NCBI GenBank assembly: GCA_040289295.1
Contig: PSLA01000023.1
Span: forward strand, 1 to 33,021
Source of the DNA: J051 sp040289295
Lineage (GTDB): Bacteria; Armatimonadota; Fimbriimonadia; Fimbriimonadales; ATM1
Direction of reading: 5' to 3'
DNA: 33,021 bases
The translations under genes and the position numbers were made by a program. The notes below the pieces were generated by a model that was given only the letters and a program-made list of their open reading frames with translations, had not been told where the DNA came from and did not search any database. Below are positions 28,101 to 33,021 of the stretch, piece by piece. Numbering within the stretch: the first letter of the stretch is position 1; every line of letters starts with the position of its first letter.

Positions 28101-28618
28101 ATGAGCGAGGCGCGACAGGCCAAGGCCAGCAGCACCGGCCGTACATGAAGACCCGCCGTCTGACGGTGCAGTTACGGTTCCCGATTGCTCTGAATGCGAA
28201 CGGGACGCCACGGGTTATATCCGCGACCAAGGTCGGAGGGGCGCCTCTCGACGGACCGTTCTACCAGGTCGACCCGGGGAACGGGCGGCTCTTCTTCACT
28301 TTGCCCGACGAGGGGAACGAGGTTCGGATCGAGTATGACTACCGCGACGCAGCCGGGGTCTTGCAGAGGGACACCGTGATCGCCTTCGTGGAGTGGCAGA
28401 CGGAGATGCCCGAGCAGCCCGTGCCGATCGAGCAGGCGATCAACGAGGGGAGTCTGTACGCGTTCGCCGACACCTTCGACCCCAGCCCAGTCGGCTCGGG
28501 AGGCGAGCTACGACCCCCGCTCGTTTGGGTATTCTTCACCAGTACCCGTGGCGGGACGGCCGACGTGTACTATGTGACGGTGGCGCCTCGAATCGAGCCC
28601 GTTCGCTTCGGAAATTAG
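22196..28618 (+). CDS. Second giant secreted protein, golvesin-like domains and PQQ-like propeller
   Basis: 2140 aa. The ATG at 22196 has GAGGAG at 22181-22186; an earlier in-frame ATG at 22142 overlaps the previous gene and lacks a site. The signal peptide (KRKWLPG..., then a hydrophobic core) ends at AIA-QGG near residue 25. Residues 90-245 and 340-470 are two similar beta domains with 'YDIYVWFPGSSG' and 'VVADAAMFV' signatures like golvesin C-terminal-type domains. Residues 500-865 contain six propeller blades of the PQQ/BamB style ending in G-x-[IV]-Y-A/C-x-D (RIYCLDAAGNG, RVYAIDTEGRG, RVFALDAAGNG, HVYARDATGNP, HFYACQANDG, YLYAFSTGG). Calcium-like loops are near 1238 (DSNGNGQADGLEG) and 1656 (DANSDGVADFVD). 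The last 260 residues carry the beta motif shared with the pseudopilins. It is last in the tip operon; function is inferred as surface or tip protein. Confidence 0.8.
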   Translation: MKRKWLPGTTVLGLAIAFAVAIAQGGDNPTHRGQPSRVGRNADALEPGPGVANLRWWFPLQRDVGADVNGDNAGAQYSETGTWATPSPFEESGDWFGIAGNPYRYAFVVAANPGGDQTSGATATASWTLQQVDGIRPDTYYAVNVWFPSSGTRPGGVLSPNSAFAVYKIEYDFNGVNYQREFVDIVPHVGGGNWVRLGRLLGNDDRIFPSGSGGRIRITLYNTVPRDGNDNLMGPVTNRIVAADAVLAVPSPGSIFASPVVKRIGPGPSDTLVIAARNGSRVDPTDPDGLREITSGTVHAIEASGPNISLQRWEWSPSLVTSKNLTYDNTNPAFSADSAWVQPNPMAPGFFGTNYLAAPVNLSYPGSARATWTPVLPNNVESYDIYVWFPGSSGTNLHARAARYVVREGASQTEFFVNQDVGGRWVRVGNRSFTHDPNNGGLRLEVWNYSNDPADGGRVVVADAAMFVGQDSGSIFSTPTMARVNIRKNTNVVEPTEVVFVAAEDGRIYCLDAAGNGAGGTIVYWAYPSVPDVNNPNWTDPNDSRDGPEGNRIPWPTSFGVSSMFVQNIGGKDLLFIAAQNGRVYAIDTEGRGDYDPTRRMPGTAVREWTWPKAKYDSGSGTLEVDPSREPFVASVAYDSVNNQVIAAGTEGRVFALDAAGNGDQTTDLNWAWPDFNDPPVGAISGTPAVAAGKVYVTSFDGHVYARDATGNPNPALNWQFPDVNQPALSPFSFTGVCYVPGIQVGFLQDLVYFINENGHFYACQANDGTLVFDSADVPGGASSSPYFTRIVPSGFALPEPMITVATNDGGFLGLYADPLRTNSAGGRLAWGWQSRGGSAFASPAVAYGWMYHAGEDGYLYAFSTGGLISNDTFPPPGGQIDTPDSGNNNYIDLKFKFTSQADYVRLRQTPPAVNPNTVADIYAPNPPTLEWGEQLYVVAYDFPYQVTDNIQIRFRLRGPGGMNITQDRTPVVDPFNAGRGLAVARIPFMGSGPNFLTPGENLNFDVEVIENGRVTDTPAPARELTVLNPIAVTTANNFVGVPPGGKSVGWSPDPSYTFGGVFENHINGSNNKRILSSAGQVGHGSSARQNFFVGDRSRIVDLIGTGLSQVKMTRTDAFWRGGSGAVIKPLPYVGWEVMPTPFPNVSPDYPDVDRADIGLLADPFGQAVDPTVDRSGARLRPPSNYDPNNPNTRIIEAVRFDFTFSPPRFQPANLTPFVDAAGETLDGGYAARAIVYVDSNGNGQADGLEGSLTDLPPRPRREAFRSLRLGASVPIDETITIAEETVDLGSEPHSLGYTPLPPWTTNGFDPWSTGVFRLFFKPFTVRNEGNVNMLDLRVATRVGFLPGPTYQPVAFMSDGNDSQAWLDGFPNIVTNLNPPYSNPPFVPPTGANDANGNQRVTLHKARAGDRAPTILSVPDVPYGATPSPGGEPRIGVAVPLGFPAGEYSQLVYVVEDNFLVGGRNDLAVMVDQTGQPIEAFTDPTMRVKLKVRETRLTGGQTTGSVPHVDDNLAGPANFRWTNTMPAAFRDVTGGINFLWLSNRPGQANTPATPQAQDVWRLFAGVLRGTRPSQTPSAAGSSPLRDLMAFVSIGSSFYMKFLGPAPTLPPNTLFDQTPGVVLGSPQFGGPSFPVNFDTIGLTANPVEEFALPGAAFKDANSDGVADFVDNRIFYAQYEVSAVTPVPVIRDWAWISYDPDLEKQHIRVLRSPDTTRLAFFWHGRVGGQPKMFQNVRLSRPGVATGNQTQNWSSNLIIDPGPGFAAAMEPTPWLRSNGDIDVTFTGRLRDRAQPEVFYGRWRGDNLLRVQDLRDQPERNREILKRDGVSGRYRAQGVNWNLRRPLELWLTHPNQTSTRIDIPGTRSFDDATGVITMDSRTGGKVYFDSHTGAVWFSTSPPSAAARLELRYTPRIVRVSELGDTGGHSNPSAFLDNRNISVRQFWSRVSGNGAFTPIQPNDAPRVGRYWFFYERGATGQGQQHRPYMKTRRLTVQLRFPIALNANGTPRVISATKVGGAPLDGPFYQVDPGNGRLFFTLPDEGNEVRIEYDYRDAAGVLQRDTVIAFVEWQTEMPEQPVPIEQAINEGSLYAFADTFDPSPVGSGGELRPPLVWVFFTSTRGGTADVYYVTVAPRIEPVRFGN

Positions 28619-28641
28619 CCTGATTCGGGCGGGAATAGAAC

Positions 28642-28669
28642 CTTCAGGCGGCCTTGTGCCGTCCTGAAG
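28642..28669 (+). other. Hairpin after the giant gene, before the pilM unit
   Basis: Arms CTTCAGGCGGC (28642-28652) and GCCG-T-CCTGAAG (28658-28669) pair over 11 bases with one bulged T and a five-base loop. A run of six A follows and no T-run, so for the + strand it is not a standard intrinsic terminator, although it may mark the end of the tip operon by another route. Confidence 0.4.
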
Positions 28670-28682
28670 AAAAAAGACGTCT

Positions 28683-28725
28683 GCGCGCAGCGCGCTTGAC
28701 AGCGGCTTTGGCGGACGGAGATGAT
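28683..28725 (+). promoter_or_regulatory. Plausible sigma-70-type promoter for pilMNOPQ
   Basis: A perfect TTGACA at 28696-28701 is followed after 18 bases by GATGAT (28720-28725, four of six matches to TATAAT), about 30 bases before the pilM ATG. An inverted repeat GCGCGC-A-GCGCGC (28683-28695) abuts the -35 box and could be an operator. A perfect -35 is rare in such GC-rich sequence, so a separate promoter for the second pilus unit is plausible but unproven. Confidence 0.45.
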
Positions 28726-28754
28726 CGACGGAGCCCGAAAGGGCAGGAGGACGG

Positions 28755-29906
28755 ATGGCGAAACGTTTGAACCAGGCTCTCGGGGTCGACATCGGCACCC
28801 AGAGCATCAAGATTGCTGCCGTTCGGATGGCTGGAGCGCCTTCCGTGACGGCGTTAGGCATGGTGACCACTCCGAACGGAACCTGCGACCATACGGGGAT
28901 ATTCGACCCGAAGGCGCTGGGTGTTGCCCTTCGCGCGCTTGTCGCCGAAACCGGCGTCGGGGTGAAAGACGTCGTTTTCTGTCTGAACGGGCAATCGTCC
29001 GTCGTTGTGCGCAACCTCGAGGTTCCGAAGATGTCCGACGCCGAGTTGCGCGACCACATGGCATGGGAGATTCAGCGGTACATCCCGTTCGCGGAGAGCA
29101 CCGTCGTAAGCGACTACCGCCGCATCCCGAATCCGAGCCTCGACGCGACCCAGAACATGGAGGTGGTGATGGCGGTTTCTCCGCAGAGCGCGGTGGAGAC
29201 TGTGGTGGAGCTGATCCGTAGCGCGGGCTGCAAGCCCGCGGCGATTGACGTTGAGCCGCTCGGCCTAGGGCGCGTGCTGCTCACCGCCCACTCATCGGAC
29301 CTGGCGACGAAGAACATCTGCCTGGTCCACGTCGGCCACTCCGTGACGGGTATCAACATGTATCGGATGGGCATTCTCGCCTTTCCGCGAACGATTCCGC
29401 TGGGTAGTTCGCTCTGGACGAAGGCGATTTCCGAAACGCTCGGAGTGGGCTGGGAAGATGCGGAGGTGCTCAAGCACCAGACGCGCGTCACGGGCACAGC
29501 CGGGGCCATGGGCGCTACCGTCCAGGCGTACAACCCGTTTGCTCCAAGGCTGGAGGAAGGCGCCCCCGTAGAGGAGGCTGCGCCTGTGCCCGCGTCTCAA
29601 GGTGACGACCGAGCGCTGAAAGCAATGCTGCCGCAACTTGAGGAGTTTGTAGCCGAGATTCGCCGCTCGATTGACTACTATCAGTCCCGAGGCGGCGAGG
29701 TGCAGGAGATCGCGCTGAGCGGGGGCGGGGCGTTGCTTGAGGGGCTGGACGATTTCGTCGGACGGTCCCTGGGCCTGCCCGTGTCACGGGTGAACCCGCT
29801 CCAGGGTATCACTGTCGAGGCCCCAGGAGCTGAAACCTTGGGAAGCGCCCAGGCATCTCAATACGTGACGGCAATCGGGATGGGCCTATTCATAGCTTTC
29901 GAGTGA
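28755..29906 (+). CDS. pilM: PilM, actin-like pilus alignment protein
   Basis: 383 aa, close to the family size. PilM is an actin-fold cytoplasmic ATP-binding protein that binds the N-terminus of PilN and links the motor to the inner-membrane alignment complex. The phosphate-1 loop is at LGVDIGTQSIKIAAV (residues 9-23), and the PilM-type stretch MAWEIQRYIPF lies near residue 102. The C-terminal phosphate-2 region includes EIALSGGGALLEGLDDFV (about 319-336), matching family pattern. A low-complexity acidic/Ala stretch (near 270-285) separates lobes. The ATG at 28755 has AGGAGG at 28745-28750, only four bases away. It starts the pilMNOPQ order, with pilN 21 bases downstream, and follows the candidate promoter. 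Confidence 0.95.
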   Translation: MAKRLNQALGVDIGTQSIKIAAVRMAGAPSVTALGMVTTPNGTCDHTGIFDPKALGVALRALVAETGVGVKDVVFCLNGQSSVVVRNLEVPKMSDAELRDHMAWEIQRYIPFAESTVVSDYRRIPNPSLDATQNMEVVMAVSPQSAVETVVELIRSAGCKPAAIDVEPLGLGRVLLTAHSSDLATKNICLVHVGHSVTGINMYRMGILAFPRTIPLGSSLWTKAISETLGVGWEDAEVLKHQTRVTGTAGAMGATVQAYNPFAPRLEEGAPVEEAAPVPASQGDDRALKAMLPQLEEFVAEIRRSIDYYQSRGGEVQEIALSGGGALLEGLDDFVGRSLGLPVSRVNPLQGITVEAPGAETLGSAQASQYVTAIGMGLFIAFE

Positions 29907-29927
29907 CAGGTCAATTAGGAGAAAACG

Positions 29928-30713
29928 ATGAGACTTAACCTGCTACCAAAGGCGACGAGAACACGGGCGGCGGGAATGCCGGTGTTCTTCCTCATGCTGG
30001 TGCTTGTCCTGCTGAACTTTGCCGCTGCCTGGGTGTTGAAGACGAATACGTCCAACGAGCTCGCTGCCCTTAAGGAGGAGCAGACTCTGAAAGAGCAGGA
30101 AGCGGACAAGGTTCGGCGGACCGCTGCCCAGGCGGATGAGATTATCGCGGGCGCGAAGATCGTTCTAACGAATACAGCGCTGGTTGGTCAAATCGAGTCA
30201 GCCAACGTCGCATACCCTGATCTGTACGACGAGCTGAAACAGTACATTCCTGCTTTCTTCCGAATACGCTCGCTGACAGCCTCGTCGAGTGGGCAGAATG
30301 GGGAGAACGCGACAGTAGTCATCCAAGGCTACCTGAGGACGTTCCAGCAGTACAGCGACATGATGATCGCCTTGCTCCGATTCCCCGGTGCCGTGAGCGT
30401 AGGGCGCTCTGGGTTCGGTCCTGTAGCACCTGGCGACGAAGGCCCGTTCGGCTACAATCCGGAAACCACGGACCGCGGTCCGATTCCTGGCTGGTCTGCG
30501 GTGACGTTCACGCTCGTTGTACAGGGGCGGGACTTGCGAGCGCCCGACATCCAGTCGACCCTGCGAGCGGCCGCCGAGGGGGTTAGTACGCCGGGCGTGC
30601 CTACTCCGGCTGGCGACTCCGGCAAGGGCGGCACAGGCGGTGGCCGGCCTGGCGCCACGGGAGCAGGCCCGAGTGGCGGACGCGGAGGGCCGGCCCTTGG
30701 AGGGATGAACTAA
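29928..30713 (+). CDS. pilN: PilN, inner-membrane alignment protein
   Basis: 261 aa. It starts MRLNLLPKA, matching the conserved cytoplasmic NLLP motif that docks into PilM. One membrane helix (about residues 17-38, VFFLMLVLVLLNFAAAWVL) is followed by a coiled-coil-prone stretch (ELAALKEEQTLKEQEADKVRR) and a periplasmic ferredoxin-like domain (about 85-215, with the FFRIRSLTASSSG and VVIQGYLRTFQQYSDMM strands). The last 40 residues are a Gly/Pro-rich tail ending GGRGGPALGGMN, unusual for PilN. The ATG at 29928 has AGGAGA at 29917-29922. The stop is one base from the pilO start. PilN normally forms heterodimers with PilO. Confidence 0.92.
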   Translation: MRLNLLPKATRTRAAGMPVFFLMLVLVLLNFAAAWVLKTNTSNELAALKEEQTLKEQEADKVRRTAAQADEIIAGAKIVLTNTALVGQIESANVAYPDLYDELKQYIPAFFRIRSLTASSSGQNGENATVVIQGYLRTFQQYSDMMIALLRFPGAVSVGRSGFGPVAPGDEGPFGYNPETTDRGPIPGWSAVTFTLVVQGRDLRAPDIQSTLRAAAEGVSTPGVPTPAGDSGKGGTGGGRPGATGAGPSGGRGGPALGGMN

Positions 30714-30714
30714 G

Positions 30715-31593
30715 ATGTCAAAAGTCAGCGCATATGTTTGGGTTGTTTGCGGCGTGGTCCTGATGGGCGTGACGTGGGCCGGCTTTTGGTGGTTGAAAAT
30801 CGGTCCGGAGCGCGGGGAGGTTGCGGCGTACCGCGAAGTGAACGCGAAGTTGGACGAGATTATCTCGCAGCCAAGTCGCGAGCAAGCGCGCGACCGCGTG
30901 GCCAAGGCGTTAGAGGCGGTGAATGCCGCCCAGATCGAATGGAAGAGAATTGCTGAGACGAAGACACCGAGCCGTGGCCGGTTCAACCTGCTTGACCACA
31001 GGTGGCAATTGACCGTGAATGCCCGCCAGTGGCACTCTGGGGTTGAGGCGGACTTGAAGCGCTGGATAGGGCGGAGCGGCGTGCGGGTTTTGTCGCCCAC
31101 GAATGAAGCGGGCGAGGTTGGCCCCTTTGTGCCATACCCTACCGACAACGCGAACGAGCTTGTCGAGTCCTATTTCAACTACCCCGCGCTTCCGTACCCG
31201 GTGGCGATATGGGACCTCGGAACGATCACGGTGGAGGGTACCTACGAGCAGATTGTGCGCCACGTTCGTTCTTGGAATGATATTCCGGGGTACATCGCCA
31301 GTGTGCGTGGTCTGAGCATTACGGGTACGAACAACCGACTCCGGGGCACGTACAACCTGATAGTAATCGCGTACATCAATACTGACAATGTTGCGGGTGG
31401 TACGGGCGAAGGCGGTCGCGTCCCGGACATAAGTCCTCGCGGACAGCAGCAAGGGACCGGCGGCACCGGCGCCAGCGGGACAGCACCTCGACCGGGTGGA
31501 CAGACCCGCTCGGGAGGCGGTGCAGCGGGTGCTGGCGGTGGAGGTGGCGGGGGAGGCAACACCACCGCCGAAGCGGGGCTGCCGGGCCAGTAG
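30715..31593 (+). CDS. pilO: PilO, inner-membrane alignment protein
   Basis: 292 aa. The ATG at 30715 follows the pilN stop by one base, with GGAGGG at 30699-30704. One membrane helix (about 8-27, VWVVCGVVLMGVTWAGFWWL) and a coiled-coil-like segment (about 33-85) precede a periplasmic region, where a strand ITVEGTYEQIVRHVRSWNDIPG (about 177-200) matches the PilO pattern of an 'exxGxyxxvxxFlxxlaxlprii' helix-strand. The last 60 residues are low-complexity Gly-rich (GTGGTGASGT and a run of Gly), an unusual addition. PilO pairs with PilN and binds PilP. The identification rests on order and layout since PilO sequences diverge greatly. Confidence 0.88.
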   Translation: MSKVSAYVWVVCGVVLMGVTWAGFWWLKIGPERGEVAAYREVNAKLDEIISQPSREQARDRVAKALEAVNAAQIEWKRIAETKTPSRGRFNLLDHRWQLTVNARQWHSGVEADLKRWIGRSGVRVLSPTNEAGEVGPFVPYPTDNANELVESYFNYPALPYPVAIWDLGTITVEGTYEQIVRHVRSWNDIPGYIASVRGLSITGTNNRLRGTYNLIVIAYINTDNVAGGTGEGGRVPDISPRGQQQGTGGTGASGTAPRPGGQTRSGGGAAGAGGGGGGGGNTTAEAGLPGQ

Positions 31594-31637
31594 GCAGGTT
31601 GGCTATAATGACGATGCAACCGAGGATAGGAAGAGCG

Positions 31638-32390
31638 ATGAAAAGTTGTCGTGCCCTTGCAATGTTTGGTGTTCTGGCAAGCGTGGTCGGCTGCCAGACG
31701 TACAAGGTGAACAGGCCTGAGCCGATCGGGGACCTGACCGCGGACCTGTTCGCCGAGTATGAAGCGACCCGGGTACCTCCGCCGCCAGCGGGGAATCCCA
31801 CACCGCTGAATCCGAACTCGGTTACGGATGCTGTCAACGCTGCCACGTTCGCATCGAGGCGAAACCCGTTCGCGATGTTTTCGGAGGAGGCTGCTTTCGA
31901 GACCGGCATCCGCTATCGGCTTATTTTGTCAAAGATGCCCGGCTTCGCTCGGGAGCTCCAGCCGCCTCCGCCCGAAAGCCCACCTGAGCTCCAGCCGATT
32001 GAGGCTCAGCCGTACCGGCGCTTGGCGGGTATTTATATGGGCGACACGGTTCAGGCGCTAGTCGAAGTGGATGGCGAGTCGCAGACGTTTCTGGTCAGCC
32101 CGGGCGACAGAATTGGCAACACTGAGTGGTTCGTCGAGTCTATTGACTCTGAGAAGATGATTCTTCGACGCTCGAGCAATCGGAAGCCGGATCGGGTCGT
32201 GGTTTGGCTCGAATCGCCCCCGTTCCGCCCCGGTGCTTCTGAGGGAGGCGGTGCTGCTCCTGGTGGCACCGAGGGTGGCCAGCCGGGTAGGCGCTCAGGC
32301 GGGCCGGCATTGGGCGGCGGCGCAAGCGGTGGTGGTCCAGGAACGCTGGGGGAGCCCGGCGTCGGAGGGGGAGGTCGCCGAGGCGGGTAA
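31638..32390 (+). CDS. pilP: PilP-like lipoprotein linking PilN/PilO to the secretin
   Basis: 250 aa from the ATG at 31638, chosen over in-frame starts at 31599, 31608 and 31614 because AGGAAG (31628-31633) lies just upstream and it gives a clean signal MKSCRALAMFGVLASVVGC with the lipobox V16-V17-G18-C19. An Asp/Pro-rich stretch follows, including PPPPAGNP. Residues 130-195 match the PilP/GspC beta domain (DTVQALVEVDGESQTFLVSPGDRIG, then WFVESIDSEKMILRR), which binds the secretin N0/N1 region. The C-terminal 50 residues are Gly-rich, including GGPALGG, identical to the tail motif of PilN. It is placed between pilO and pilQ, as in most T4P clusters, 44 bases after pilO. Confidence 0.88.
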   Translation: MKSCRALAMFGVLASVVGCQTYKVNRPEPIGDLTADLFAEYEATRVPPPPAGNPTPLNPNSVTDAVNAATFASRRNPFAMFSEEAAFETGIRYRLILSKMPGFARELQPPPPESPPELQPIEAQPYRRLAGIYMGDTVQALVEVDGESQTFLVSPGDRIGNTEWFVESIDSEKMILRRSSNRKPDRVVVWLESPPFRPGASEGGGAAPGGTEGGQPGRRSGGPALGGGASGGGPGTLGEPGVGGGGRRGG

Positions 32391-32443
32391 TCGTAACGAA
32401 TTGGCTGTTCTGACGTTAAACTAAATTAGAGGTGACGCACAAC
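32391..32443 (+). other. Short intergenic space with pilQ ribosome site
   Basis: 53 bases with GAGGTGA at 32429-32435 eight bases before the pilQ ATG. A TTGGCT (32401-32406) and TAAATT (32422-32427) could be a weak promoter, but the 15-base spacing is short. Confidence 0.3.
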
Positions 32444-33021
32444 ATGAAACGAAACTTTGGATGGATGGTATCGGCTTTGGCGGTCGGCGCCTTCTTGGTG
32501 GCGCCTATCTCAAGCGTGGCGCAAGAGGACCCGAGCCAAAAGATCGTTCCGCATTTGGAACTTCAGCAGGCTGAGATTCGAGATGCTCTTAAGCTGTTGT
32601 TTGAGAGCGTAGGGATCCAGAACTGGAGCATTGCCAACGACGTCCAAGGCACCATTACGATCAAGGTTACTAACCTACCGTTCGAAACCGTGCTCCGCAA
32701 CATCCTGAACCAGGTGGGTGCGACGTGGCGCGTTGAAGCAGGCGTGTACCAGATCGTGAAGCGCGAGCCACCGGCACCGCCTCCGACTGGCGGCGGCGAC
32801 ACCGGCTCGGTCGCATCGTCAACGGTGACACGTAAGATTCAGATCAGTCACGCCGACCCGATGCTGATCGCACTGCTGTTGAGCGGTGAGCAGCTACAGT
32901 TCAACCTGCCGCCTGAGCTGAGCACATTCAGCGGAGCGCAGTTTGGCGGCTTCGGTGGCGGCGGCTTCGGCGGTGGTGGCGGCGGCTTTGGTGGTCGCGG
33001 CGGCTTTGGCGGCGGCGGCTT
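32444..33021 (+). CDS. pilQ: PilQ secretin, N-terminal part cut by the window end
   Basis: The frame is open to the last base, with 192 residues visible. A signal peptide (MKRNFGWMVSALAVGAFLVAP, cleaved near SSVA-QE) is followed by a domain matching the STN/secretin N0 pattern (residues 38-107): 'LELQQAEIRDALKLLFESVG', 'NWSIANDVQGTITIKVTNLPF', 'ETVLRNILNQVGATWRVEAG'. A Pro/Gly linker leads to ITRKIQISHADP-type secretin strands, then a stretch of GGF/GGGG repeats from residue 168 onwards that continues to the window end. The secretin pore domain lies outside the window. It forms the outer-membrane channel through which the pilus emerges. The ribosome site is good. Confidence 0.93.
   Translation, partial: MKRNFGWMVSALAVGAFLVAPISSVAQEDPSQKIVPHLELQQAEIRDALKLLFESVGIQNWSIANDVQGTITIKVTNLPFETVLRNILNQVGATWRVEAGVYQIVKREPPAPPPTGGGDTGSVASSTVTRKIQISHADPMLIALLLSGEQLQFNLPPELSTFSGAQFGGFGGGGFGGGGGGFGGRGGFGGGG

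Noticed and set aside
28642..28676. An intrinsic terminator after the second giant gene
   Set aside because: The hairpin is followed by six A, not T, on the coding strand.
30198..31148. A 316-codon minus-strand open frame across pilN and pilO
   Set aside because: It shadows two recognisable pilus genes and shows no protein-like pattern.
31604..31609. A perfect TATAAT before pilP as an internal promoter
   Set aside because: The bases 15-19 upstream show no -35-like match and there is no extended -10 TG, so chance is likely.
32930..33021. A CRISPR or DNA-level tandem repeat element
   Set aside because: The repetition is in frame and codes for Gly/Phe repeats of the secretin; units are short and have no spacers.

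Overview
The window is a GC-rich stretch in which every supported gene lies on the + strand. It reads as one long type IV pilus (T4P) locus from a bacterium with two membranes. The outer membrane is inferred from a secretin (pilQ), a pilP-type lipoprotein and an LptC/LptA-like protein. The gene set, the very large minor pseudopilins and the large secreted beta-rich proteins fit Armatimonadota (Fimbriimonadia-like) best. That placement is inferred from style and was not searched. A run of 32 N shows that the sequence is a draft scaffold.

Layout. (1) 1-4082: an unrecognised beta-rich secreted protein (5' end missing), a lipoprotein with three carboxypeptidase-regulatory-like repeats, and a membrane-anchored LptC/OstA-like protein, all overlapping. 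(2) 4200-9672: the pilus motor and processing genes pilB, pilT, pilC and pilD; the intergenic spaces before pilT and pilD hold strong hairpins. (3) 9744-28618: a tightly packed tip-complex operon of four pseudopilin-like genes (GspG/FimU-like, PilV-like, PilW-like, PilX-like; 277, 665, 705 and 980 aa) followed by two giant secreted proteins, one of at least 1480 aa interrupted by the assembly gap and one of 2140 aa. (4) 28755-33021: the alignment complex and secretin genes pilM, pilN, pilO, pilP and pilQ, the last cut by the window end, behind a plausible sigma-70-type promoter.

How they work together. PilD cleaves the prepilins. PilB powers assembly and PilT retraction through the PilC platform. 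PilM/N/O/P link the inner-membrane machine to the PilQ secretin. The minor pseudopilins probably prime the fibre and carry the giant proteins. The order FimU-like, PilV, PilW, PilX, giant beta-propeller protein matches the fimU-pilV-pilW-pilX-pilY1 arrangement of proteobacterial pili, although the proteins here are far larger and the last one is doubled. I therefore propose that the two giants are PilY1-like tip proteins. No abundant small major pilin is encoded in the window.

Other points of note are a probable CTG start for pilD, loss of all four zinc cysteines in PilB, glycine-rich tails shared by PilN, PilO and PilP (with an identical GGPALGG motif in PilN and PilP), and a short beta-motif that recurs in two minor pseudopilins and the 2140-aa giant.
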